NCBI GenBank assembly: GCA_026004775.1
Contig: BPJU01000007.1
Coordinates: forward strand, 248,001-312,000
From: Pirellulaceae bacterium
Lineage (GTDB): Bacteria > Planctomycetota > Planctomycetia > Pirellulales > Pirellulaceae
Direction: 5' to 3'
Length of the DNA stretch: 64,000 bases
This document shows positions 10,497 to 18,233 of this stretch, piece after piece. Every line of letters starts with the position of its first letter. Position 1 is the stretch's first letter. The notes beneath the pieces are model-generated. The model was given only the letters and a program-made list of their open reading frames with translations, made no database searches and had not been told where the DNA came from. The position numbers were made by a program, and so were the translations under genes.

Positions 10497-11591
10497 GTGC
10501 TCAATAGCCGACCTGGTTCATCGACAGCCGATTTGCGCTGGACACACCGTTTGGCGGTGGTGTTGGCGGTCGCTACGTTGTTGCTGATTTGGGTCGGTGC
10601 CATGGTAACCACGTACCAGGCGGGAATGGCGGTACCCGATTGGCCCACGACTTACGGCTACAATTTGTTCTTGTACCCGTGGAAGTCGTGGTGGCACGGA
10701 CCGTTCGATCTTTTCATCGAGCACGGGCATCGGCTGTTGGGAGCTGCTGTCGGTTTGTTGGTGATCGGCCTGGTGGCCGTCACCTGGCGAAGCTCTTCGA
10801 ACGGCTACTTGCGGTGGGCGGTGTGTGGGGCGCTGGCGCTGGTGATTTTTCAGGGGCTGCTCGGTGGCATGCGTGTGTTGCGCGATGCCCGCACTTTGGC
10901 GATGGTTCACGGATGTGTGGCCCCCCTGTTTTTTGCGTATACGATTGCTTTGTGTGCCGTGTCTTCCGCGTGGTGGGCGGATGGAAGCAGTCTGCACGGC
11001 CGGCCGCGGCAGGATCTGATTCTGCCGTTTGGATGGGCGGCGCTGGCGGCACTGCTCATTTACGTGCAGATCCTGGTGGGGGCGCACGTGCGGCATGTGC
11101 CGGTAGCGGCCGAGCCGGGTTTTTTTCGCGCTGTGGTGCTGTTCCACCTGACGCTGGCTGCGTTCGTGCTGCTCCATGTCGCCGGTGTGGGTTATCAGGC
11201 GCTCAAGCGCGCAGCGGACAGGGTGGTTCCGCGAGTAGCCTGCATTTTGGCGTCGCTGTTGATCTTGCAACTGGTGTTGGGGGCCGGTAGCTGGGTGCTC
11301 AAGTACGGATGGCCGATGGGGCTGGCGGACCGCTACCGCTGGGCGGCCCAGACGACGCTGGTGGCCGGGTCCTTGCCGTTTGCGCTGACGGTCACGGCGC
11401 ACGTGACCGTCGGATCGCTGCTATTGGGGCTTGCCGTGTGGCTGGTGCTGCGCACGGCGCGACCGCTGTTGGTCGAACCGACGTTGGCTGGTGAAGAAAG
11501 TGCGTGCCGTGGCAGGAGCTCGATCGTGAAGGCGACCGGGGGTTGGACCTATCCAATGGCCGTTTGCGAGCCCGCAGGCGCTGGGCAGTGA
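10497..11591 (+). CDS. ctaA: Heme A synthase
   Basis: This encodes 364 aa from a GTG start. About eight transmembrane helices carry the conserved histidines of the COX15/CtaA family: IEHGHRLLGA, MVHGCVAPLFF, VLFHLTLAAFVLLH and TAHVTVGSLLLG. It converts heme O to heme A, the cofactor of the oxidase encoded just upstream. The next gene, ctaB, supplies heme O and begins 7 bp after the stop codon, so the two are surely co-transcribed. The C-terminal 40 residues after the last helix are poorly conserved in character. Confidence 0.92.
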   Translation: MLNSRPGSSTADLRWTHRLAVVLAVATLLLIWVGAMVTTYQAGMAVPDWPTTYGYNLFLYPWKSWWHGPFDLFIEHGHRLLGAAVGLLVIGLVAVTWRSSSNGYLRWAVCGALALVIFQGLLGGMRVLRDARTLAMVHGCVAPLFFAYTIALCAVSSAWWADGSSLHGRPRQDLILPFGWAALAALLIYVQILVGAHVRHVPVAAEPGFFRAVVLFHLTLAAFVLLHVAGVGYQALKRAADRVVPRVACILASLLILQLVLGAGSWVLKYGWPMGLADRYRWAAQTTLVAGSLPFALTVTAHVTVGSLLLGLAVWLVLRTARPLLVEPTLAGEESACRGRSSIVKATGGWTYPMAVCEPAGAGQ

Positions 11592-11598
11592 CCGCTCG

Positions 11599-12468
11599 GT
11601 GCTCCTGCAAACGGCTGCCGATCTGTGGGTGCTGGCCAAGCCCCGCATCACGATGATGGTGCTGCTGACGGTGGCCGTGGCGGGCTTTGTCGGCGCGCTG
11701 GGGCAGGTGGAGGTCTGGCCGTTGGTGCACGCCGTGGTGGGGGCGGGGTTGGTGGCTGTCGGTTCCAGCATCGCCAACCAGTGGTGGGAGTGGCGGTCGG
11801 ATGCCTTGATGCACCGCACGTGCGAGCGGCCTTTGGCTGCGCGGCGTTTTCCGGTCGGGGCGGCCGCCGCCGTTTGCGGCACCTGTACGCTGGTCGGCCT
11901 GATTTGGCTGGTGGTGGCGACCACCTGGCAGGCCGCCTTTTGGGCGGCTGCTACCTGGATCGGTTACGTACTGGTGTACACGCCGCTGAAGCGCATCACG
12001 TCGCTCAATACAGCCCTGGGAGCCGTCGTGGGAGCGATGCCGATCCTGATCGGCTGGACGGCTGTCGGTGCCCCGGTCACGGTGCGCTGCATCGCCTTTG
12101 CTGCGATGCTGTTTTTGTGGCAATTCCCCCATTTCATGGCGATTGCCTGGTTGTATCGGGAAGACTACCGCCGAGGCGGACTTCGGATGATCACGGTGAC
12201 GGATCCGACGGGTCGGGAGGCCGGCCGGCAAGCCACGCTGGCGTCGTTGGCGCTGGTGCCGGTAAGCCTGGTGCCCGCCCTGTATGGTTATGGATGGCCG
12301 GCGATGGTCTATGCGGTCGCGGCGGCGGCTTGTGGTACCTTGCTGCTGGCGGCGTCGGTGGCGTTTCAGGTGGGCACCAGTGATCGGACGGCTCGCGTTT
12401 TGTTGCGGGCGTCGTTACTGTACCTGCCGGCGATGTTGTTCCTGATGGTTTGGTTGGTTTCGGCCTGA
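11599..12468 (+). CDS. ctaB: Protoheme IX farnesyltransferase (heme O synthase)
   Basis: This encodes 289 aa from the GTG at 11599, the first start codon in the frame. It is a UbiA-superfamily membrane prenyltransferase. The first polar loop reads NQWWEWRSDALMHRT followed by ERPL, matching the family pattern NxxxDxxxD...RTxxRPL, although the first aspartate position is occupied differently. The second loop YREDYRRGGLRM matches the conserved YREDYxxxGxxM. It makes heme O from protoheme and farnesyl diphosphate, which CtaA then oxidises to heme A. It lies 7 bp downstream of ctaA. Confidence 0.93.
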   Translation: MLLQTAADLWVLAKPRITMMVLLTVAVAGFVGALGQVEVWPLVHAVVGAGLVAVGSSIANQWWEWRSDALMHRTCERPLAARRFPVGAAAAVCGTCTLVGLIWLVVATTWQAAFWAAATWIGYVLVYTPLKRITSLNTALGAVVGAMPILIGWTAVGAPVTVRCIAFAAMLFLWQFPHFMAIAWLYREDYRRGGLRMITVTDPTGREAGRQATLASLALVPVSLVPALYGYGWPAMVYAVAAAACGTLLLAASVAFQVGTSDRTARVLLRASLLYLPAMLFLMVWLVSA

Positions 12469-12580
12469 GGCTTGGACCGGCTGGGACAACGTACCCCGGA
12501 GTACCCGCGCCGGCAAGGAATGGGTAAAAAAAGAGACAATCGAAATGGTGACGGAAGACTGGCTGAGGTGAAAGACGAAA

Positions 12581-13770
12581 ATGGCTGAACATGCGACTCA
12601 TGGCGGCCAACATGGCCACGTACATCTTGAATACCAACCGGCTTTGCCCATTCCCAACGGCAAGCTCTGTTTGTGGCTCTTCTTGTCGACGGAAATCATG
12701 TTTTTTGCCGGCCTGATCGGCACGTACATTGTGTTGCGATTCGGCGCCCCGGCAGGCACTTGGCCCTCGCCCCACGACGTGCACCTGGTGGAGACGATCG
12801 GCGCTTTCAATACGTTTGTGCTGATCTGCTCCAGTTTCACCATCGTGGTGGCTTTGGAAATGGCCAAAGCTGACAAGCCGGTGCAAGCCAAGGCGGCTCT
12901 GTTGGCGACGTTTCTGCTGGGCGGGGTGTTCCTGGTGGTGAAAGTGTTCGAGTATCGAGCGAAATTCAGCCATGGCATCTATCCCCAGGCTCCGCACAGC
13001 CGGATGTACGACCGGGCGGATATTATCTACGCTGCGGCGGTGCGAGAACGGTTGACCACCATGCGGGCCGAGTTGGAAAACCGCAAGACGCGGCTTCAGG
13101 ATAAATTCCCCCAGTCGGAACAGCAGAAGTTGGACGTCATCGGCGATCTGCAGCGGAATCTGGTGCAATGGACGGAGCTGACGGCGACGCATTGTGACGA
13201 TCCGGTGGTGGCCGAGGATGTGCTGCTGGTGATGGCTCATCTGATCTACCCGCTGCATCGCAACGAGGAGCGTTTCGAGGTGGCGGTGAAGCGCGAGCGG
13301 CAGGAGTTGGAAGAGAAGCTGGCGCGCTTGATGCGGCAACCCGAGTCGGGGGCGCTGCGGTTGGTGGCGTTCCAGCAAGGACGGCCGCGGGCCAGGATGA
13401 GTCGTCCGCTGAAGCTCAGCCGTCCGGGGCCGTGGCCAGCGGGCGGGCCGTTCTGGAAGATCCGCAGAGGATCCGCGAGCGGTTGGAGTTTCTGGAAAAA
13501 GCGGATAAGTGGACGCATGGTATCAACGAGGAGTATCCCTGGTTGAAGCTGCCGATCCATATCCCGAGTGGCCACATGTGGGCCAGCACCTATTTCTTGC
13601 TGACCGGCTTCCATGCCATGCACGTATTGGTGGGGCTGATTATTTTCGCGGTGGCCATGCCGCTTGTGCTGGATCACACTCGAGCCAACTTCCTGGAAAA
13701 TGCCGGGTTGTATTGGCACTTCGTCGACATCGTGTGGATTTTCCTGTTTCCGCTGTTGTATTTGTTCTAG
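12581..13770 (+). CDS. coxC: Cytochrome c oxidase subunit III with long hydrophilic insertion, frameshifted
   Basis: The frame from ATG 12581 carries the N-terminal subunit III helices ([17 protein letters not shown]; the helix ending in VALEMAKAD; then [19 protein letters not shown]). The C-terminal helices ([21 protein letters not shown], then a last helix ending at 13770) are in a different frame. Adding one base at the G5 run 13348-13352 joins them through an Ala/Gly-rich linker; other positions up to about 13430 are possible. Between the two helical parts lies an unusual charged, coiled-coil-like insertion of about 150 residues (roughly residues 140-290). Subunit III stabilises the catalytic core. 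Confidence 0.85.
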
Positions 13771-13829
13771 GAAAGTGTCAAGGTCGATAGTAGTATTTGC
13801 GTCAAAACGAGATTACTGGCGAGGATATT

Positions 13830-14252
13830 ATGAATCCGGCGGAAAATAGTGCGACTCATGGGGCTGCCGTGGTCGAGCATCATGGTCCCAGTTTGCGGGT
13901 TTTTATGAGTGTTTTTCTGGGACTGGTAGCGCTGACGGTGGTCTCATTCGTGTCGGCTCGCGTCTTCCATCAGACGCCGGTGGTCAGTTGGGCGATCATG
14001 ATGGCGATTTCGTGTGTGAAGGCGACACTGGTGATTTCGTTTTTCATGCATCTGATTTGGGAAGCAAATTGGAAATATGTGTTGACCATTCCGGCCACGT
14101 TCATGAGCATTCTGATCATGTTGTTGTTGATACCGGACATTGGGCGCCGCACGCGGAGCTATTCGGAGGAGCGCTGGCGGCATGCCGCTCGTCCCGTGGT
14201 CGCTCAGCCGGAGACTTCTCACGCGGAGCCTGCGCCGTCACGGGGGCACTGA
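13830..14252 (+). CDS. Cytochrome c oxidase subunit IV (prokaryotic type)
   Basis: The ATG at 13830 follows GAGG and gives 140 aa; an in-frame TTG at 13797 would add 11 residues with no better signal. Three transmembrane helices (VFMSVFLGLVALTVVSF; WAIMMAISCVKATLVISFF; YVLTIPATFMSILIMLLLI) and the conserved KATLVISFFMHL stretch fit the small subunit IV of bacterial caa3 and CyoD-like oxidases. The C-terminal tail of about 35 residues is polar and proline-rich. It lies 59 bp after coxC and is probably an assembly or stability subunit. Confidence 0.88.
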   Translation: MNPAENSATHGAAVVEHHGPSLRVFMSVFLGLVALTVVSFVSARVFHQTPVVSWAIMMAISCVKATLVISFFMHLIWEANWKYVLTIPATFMSILIMLLLIPDIGRRTRSYSEERWRHAARPVVAQPETSHAEPAPSRGH

Positions 14253-14264
14253 CCGGCGGTTGGT

Positions 14265-15212
14265 ATGGACAATCCGAGCCACAGTTCGACGCCCGCCGTC
14301 GTTGTTTCGGAGGTAAGTTTCCGATACGGTGAGCGACTGGCTCTGGATGGTGTCTCGTTTGCGATCCCGCGGCAAACGATCTTTACCTTGCTGGGGCCGA
14401 ATGGAAGTGGCAAAAGCACGCTCTTCCGGTTGATGGCAACCCTTGTCGGGTTACAGCAAGGTCGAATCGAGTGTTTCGGTTTCGACGTTACTCGTGATGT
14501 CTATCAGGTGCGGCGGCTACTGGGAGTGGTCTTCCAGTCGCCGGGACTGGATCGGCACTTGACCGTGTGGGAAAACCTCTGGCAGCACGCGGTTTTGTAT
14601 GGTTTGGGGAGTGCCGAGGCTCGGCGGCGTGCGTTTTTATGGCTGGAGCGCATGGGCGTGGCCGACCGGGTGGACGAACGGGTCGGCAAACTCTCCGGCG
14701 GGCTGGCTCGGCGCGTCGAGCTGGCCAAAGCGATGCTGCCCGAGCCGCCCTTGTTGCTGCTGGACGAGCCGAGCAGTGGGTTGGATCCCAAAGCCAGGAG
14801 TGACCTGTGGCAGTGCTTCGTGGCGCTCAAACAGCAAGGCACCACGGTGGTGCTTACCACGCATTTTTTGGATGAAGCGGAACGAGCGGATCAATTGGCC
14901 ATCCTGGACCAGGGAAGGCTCGTGGCGCACGGAAGCGCTTCGCAACTGCGCGGAGAATGCGAAGGGGAGCTGATCACCATCCAGACAGACGATCCGCAGG
15001 CGGTTGTCGAAGCGATTCGCCGGCGATTCCCGGTAGATCCGCAAGTGGTGGCAAATTGTGTGCGTCTGGAGGTTACCGATGGAACTCGTTGGCTGGCGTC
15101 GTTGATGGAGTCGTTGGGCGATAGGGTGAAGTCGATCAGTTTGGCCAAGCCTTCGCTGGAAGATGTTTTTATAGCGCGAACGGGGCACGCATTTCATGAG
15201 GTAGCCGGCTAG
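14265..15212 (+). CDS. ABC-2 type transporter ATP-binding protein
   Basis: This encodes 315 aa from the ATG at 14265, 12 bp after the oxidase subunit IV gene. The nucleotide-binding domain is complete: Walker A GPNGSGKST, Q-loop VVFQSPG, signature LSGGLARRVELAKAML, Walker B LLLLDEPSSGLD and H-loop TTHFLDEAER. The C-terminal extension of about 90 residues is typical of drug or heme-type ABC-2 exporters (DrrA/NosF-like). The permease follows directly. Because the pair sits inside the oxidase operon, a role in oxidase biogenesis (copper, heme or lipid export) is plausible but inferred. Confidence 0.93.
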   Translation: MDNPSHSSTPAVVVSEVSFRYGERLALDGVSFAIPRQTIFTLLGPNGSGKSTLFRLMATLVGLQQGRIECFGFDVTRDVYQVRRLLGVVFQSPGLDRHLTVWENLWQHAVLYGLGSAEARRRAFLWLERMGVADRVDERVGKLSGGLARRVELAKAMLPEPPLLLLDEPSSGLDPKARSDLWQCFVALKQQGTTVVLTTHFLDEAERADQLAILDQGRLVAHGSASQLRGECEGELITIQTDDPQAVVEAIRRRFPVDPQVVANCVRLEVTDGTRWLASLMESLGDRVKSISLAKPSLEDVFIARTGHAFHEVAG

Positions 15213-15311
15213 GCGGGCCGGCCGCCGCCCTTCGTGGGGCTCTTTTGGGGTGGTACTGCGACCGAATGCCGCACAATGTGCGGGTTGTCACCGGCCACCA
15301 AGCGTGAAAAG

Positions 15312-16217
15312 ATGTCGAATGGAGGTTTACGCTGGAGCCTTGGGAAGTCAAAACTGTTGGGCAACATGGTGGCAGCAGGTCAAGCTGCGGTTGTTTCGGA
15401 AAACCTGGGGCTGGCTCTGCGCGCCAGTGCAGCCCTGGCGTGGCGGGAGGTGATCCGCTTTTTGCGGCAGCGCCACCGCGTGGTCGGGGCTTTAGGCCAA
15501 CCGCTGCTCTTTTGGTTGCTGTTTGGGGCCGGCATGCACCGCAGTTTCCGGCTGGATGCCGACAGCCGGATGCCCTTCTGGCAATATTACTTGCCGGGTA
15601 CGGTGCTGCTGGTGCTGTTGTTCACAGCGATTTTTGCCACCATTTCGATAATCGAGGACCGCCGCGAGGGGTTCTTGCAGGGCGTGCTTGTCGCTCCGGT
15701 TCCGCGGTGGGTGATGGTGGCCGGCAAGTTGCTCGGCGCATCTTTGCTGGCGGTGGGGCAAGCGCTGTTATTGCTGGCGCTTTGCGCCGTGTGGGGGATA
15801 TGGCTTTCGCCGTTGGGCTACCTGCAAGCGGTGCTTCTGTTGTGGGTGGTTTCCACGGCATTCGGTGCGCTTGGCTTCGTGCTTGCCTGGCGGATGGATT
15901 CGACTCAAGGCTTCCATGCCGTCATGAACCTGGTGTTGATGCCGATGTGGCTGCTGTCGGGGGCTTTTTTCCCCGTGCCGGCGGTCGAGCCGGGAGATCT
16001 GGTGCAAACGGGGCTACACTGGGTGATGCGCTTGAATCCGGTGACGTATGCCGTTGCCGGTCTGAGAGGCATGATCTACCCGGGCAGATTGCCGGAAGGA
16101 TTTTGGGAGCCGCATAGTGCATGGGTCTGCTGGGCAGTAACTGTAGGCTTTGCGGCGTTTTGGGTGCTGGCAGCTTGGCGGGTGGCCGAGCGGCCGGCAG
16201 CAGGAGACGGACTATGA
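15312..16217 (+). CDS. ABC-2 type transporter permease
   Basis: The coding frame is open from 15234. ATG at 15312 and ATG at 15366 are the likely starts, and none has a clear ribosome-binding site. About six transmembrane helices are visible (for example LPGTVLLVLLFTAIFATISI and LLGASLLAVGQALLLLAL), with the ABC-2 signature around FHAVMNLVLMPMWLLSGAFF and a C-terminal helix. It partners with the ATPase gene immediately upstream. Its stop codon overlaps the ATG of the SCO1 gene (ATGA), so translation is probably coupled to that copper chaperone. Confidence 0.9.
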   Translation: MSNGGLRWSLGKSKLLGNMVAAGQAAVVSENLGLALRASAALAWREVIRFLRQRHRVVGALGQPLLFWLLFGAGMHRSFRLDADSRMPFWQYYLPGTVLLVLLFTAIFATISIIEDRREGFLQGVLVAPVPRWVMVAGKLLGASLLAVGQALLLLALCAVWGIWLSPLGYLQAVLLLWVVSTAFGALGFVLAWRMDSTQGFHAVMNLVLMPMWLLSGAFFPVPAVEPGDLVQTGLHWVMRLNPVTYAVAGLRGMIYPGRLPEGFWEPHSAWVCWAVTVGFAAFWVLAAWRVAERPAAGDGL

Positions 16218-16969
16218 CGCGCGGCATGTTGTTCTGGTTGGCTGTGTTGTGTTTGTTCGCGGGAGGGATGGCCGTATGGGCGGCCTGGCGGATGGGGCAG
16301 AGCCGTGACGAACCGGTCTACGTGCGAAGCGAACGCGATGTGGCACCCAAGAGCGATGAACCACTGCTTACCGAATTCACGCTCACCGAGCGCAGCGGCC
16401 GAACTCTGGGCAGCCGGGACCTGATGGGTACAGTTTGGGTGGCCAGCTTTTTCTTTACCAGTTGCCCGGGAAGTTGCCGAGCACAAAACCTGGAACTGCT
16501 GGCGTTGCACAACGCCTACGCCAAGAAAGGTGTGAAGTTCGTCAGCATCACGTGCGATCCGCTTGTCGATACTCCGGCCAAATTGCGCGAATACGCCGAT
16601 CAATTGGGGGTGCCGGACGATACCTGGTATTTTCTCACGGGCGACCTCAAGTACATCCGCCGAGTGGGGGCCGAGATCTTTCGTGTGTGGTTGGACGAGC
16701 GAGGACACATGGATCGATTCGTGGTGATCGACCGGTGGGGCAACATACGCGGCCACTTCGATTGGCATGACCAGAAGCGCTTGGACGAGATGAAGCAGAT
16801 GCTCGATCGGCTGTTGGCGGAGACGGCTCCGCCTGAGGATATAACGCCGGTGATGGCTGTTCCCGGAGCTTTGCCGCACCGCCGGTCAGCCGACGATGCA
16901 GCCGACTCGACGCCGGAGAGCGATGACGGTGTCGGGGGTGCCGAGACTCCGGCCGTAAATGGCCCGTAG
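16214..16969 (+). CDS. SCO1/SenC family copper chaperone
   Basis: The ATG at 16214 follows AGGAGA at 16202-16207 and overlaps the permease stop; 251 aa. A single N-terminal helix (MLFWLAVLCLFAGGMAVWAAW) anchors a thioredoxin-like domain. The copper site CPGSC (Cx3C) lies in SFFFTSCPGSCRAQN, and a candidate third ligand His is in DERGHMDRFVVIDRWG. SCO proteins deliver copper to the CuA centre of subunit II, fitting the coxB gene in this operon. The last 60 residues are a low-complexity acidic and proline-rich tail beyond the usual family length. Confidence 0.93.
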   Translation: MTRGMLFWLAVLCLFAGGMAVWAAWRMGQSRDEPVYVRSERDVAPKSDEPLLTEFTLTERSGRTLGSRDLMGTVWVASFFFTSCPGSCRAQNLELLALHNAYAKKGVKFVSITCDPLVDTPAKLREYADQLGVPDDTWYFLTGDLKYIRRVGAEIFRVWLDERGHMDRFVVIDRWGNIRGHFDWHDQKRLDEMKQMLDRLLAETAPPEDITPVMAVPGALPHRRSADDAADSTPESDDGVGGAETPAVNGP

Positions 16970-17133
16970 AACGCCGCTCGAGGCCGGCCGCAGGGAAAAT
17001 AGACAGATCAATGACGTACCGCCTTTGGCCGTTTGACATGGAGCCTGCCAGGGAAAGCGAGCATTCGCGGCGCTCAAGGAAATGTTTCTGGAAGCGAAGT
17101 CGTGCGTGATTCGGCCTGACGGGGCGATGTCGC

Positions 17134-17559
17134 ATGGTTGCCTGGTTGCCTCACCTTAACGCTTTTCTGAATGCCGTGGCTGCCCTACTGTTGGTACTGG
17201 GCTGGTGGTTGATCCGGCAGCGGCGGGAGTCCGCACATCGACTGGCGATGCTCTCGGCCTTCGGCGTGTCGGTGATGTTCTTGATCTCGTACCTTACGTA
17301 CCATACTGCCATTGGTGGAACGAAAACTTTCCCAAAAGATGCAGGCCAAGCGGTACGGGCAATTTATCTGGCGGTGCTGGTGAGTCATTCGCTTTTGGCG
17401 GCTACTGTCCCGATTCTGGCGGTGACGGCGATTTATTTTGCCGTACGGGACCGCCGTCACCTGCACCGCCGGGTAGCTCGCTGGGCGCTGCCGATTTGGC
17501 TGTATGTTTCGGTAACGGGTGTGGTGGTCTATTGGATGTTGTACCATGCTTATGGATAG
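17134..17559 (+). CDS. DUF420 family membrane protein
   Basis: This encodes 141 aa with four transmembrane segments and family-typical histidines (SAHRLAMLSAF, YLTYHTAIGG, LVSHSLLAATVP, HLHRRVARW). It resembles the DUF420/YozB family, whose members are regularly found beside cytochrome oxidase assembly genes, as here (SCO1 gene upstream). The biochemical role is unknown. The 164 bp between this gene and the SCO1 gene hold no recognisable feature. Confidence 0.85.
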   Translation: MVAWLPHLNAFLNAVAALLLVLGWWLIRQRRESAHRLAMLSAFGVSVMFLISYLTYHTAIGGTKTFPKDAGQAVRAIYLAVLVSHSLLAATVPILAVTAIYFAVRDRRHLHRRVARWALPIWLYVSVTGVVVYWMLYHAYG

Positions 17560-17721
17560 GGCGACCCGAATGCCGGACAGCGGGCGGGTTTGCGGCATCC
17601 CAGGAGCGGGCGGTATTCAGACGTGCGGGGACGACGAACATGGACAGAGGGGCTATAATGGTTGCGTAGTGCACGGACGGTTGATTGACGAATGGGTAAG
17701 GAACAAGCGGAGAGCATGCAG

Positions 17722-18006
17722 ATGAATCGCCGGTTGATCGTGCAACTGGTGCTGGTGGCTGTGGTGTGGTTGGGAATCGCTACGGCGGTTTGGGCTTGTC
17801 CTACGTGCAAGCAGGCGATTGCCGAAGGTGGCAATGCAGAAGGTCTGGTGCGCGGCTACTACTATAGTATTTTGTTCATGATGTCGATGCCGTTTTTGAT
17901 CCTGGGCGGACTGGGAGCCTATTTTTATTGGGAGGTTCGTCGGGCCAGAAGCCGCCCGTCGGTGGCGGCCTCTTCGTTGGGCGGCGTGGTTCGGCAAGGT
18001 CGGTGA
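17722..18006 (+). CDS. Small CPxC membrane protein of the oxidase cluster
   Basis: The ATG at 17722 sits 7 nt after GGAGAG (17709-17714), giving 94 aa. It has a signal-like helix ending at AVWA, then CPTCKQAI, a short loop and a second helix (SILFMMSMPFLILGGLGAYFYW) with a basic tail. The Cys pair directly after a likely signal cleavage site would face the periplasm. I do not recognise a named family. Its position among oxidase assembly genes suggests a redox or metal role, which is inference. Confidence 0.7.
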   Translation: MNRRLIVQLVLVAVVWLGIATAVWACPTCKQAIAEGGNAEGLVRGYYYSILFMMSMPFLILGGLGAYFYWEVRRARSRPSVAASSLGGVVRQGR

Positions 18007-18039
18007 GCGGGGCGAGGGGGCGAGGAACGACCGGCTGCG

Positions 18040-18219
18040 ATGCGAGTACTTGGCAAGTGCATGCAAATTGGCGGCCTGATTATCCTGCCGGTGGCGATGG
18101 TGATGGAATTGTCCCATTTGTTGGGGCGGCGGATCGGCGTTGCCGACATGCTGATCATGCTTCTTTTCGGTTTTTCGATGTTCTACATCGGGCGCATTCT
18201 GGAAGGTTACGCGCGGTAG
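18040..18219 (+). CDS. 59-aa membrane microprotein
   Basis: An ATG-started frame of 59 codons reads MRVLGKCMQIGGLIILPVAM and continues through MELSHLLGRR to a second hydrophobic helix (ADMLIMLLFGFSMFYIGRI). It occupies the frame one base away from an apparent N-terminal extension of the next gene; that extension (17928-18230) is low-complexity Gly/Arg/Ala and is the artefact. Two helices with a polar GRRIG turn look like a real small membrane subunit. It follows the CPxC protein by 33 bp. Function is unknown; assembly factor or small oxidase subunit are guesses. Confidence 0.65.
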   Translation: MRVLGKCMQIGGLIILPVAMVMELSHLLGRRIGVADMLIMLLFGFSMFYIGRILEGYAR

Positions 18220-18233
18220 GCAGCCTTCTGTTT

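Noticed and set aside
17928-18233. N-terminal extension of the propeller protein
   Set aside because: Low-complexity Gly/Arg sequence that overlaps a better-supported 59-aa membrane protein in another frame.
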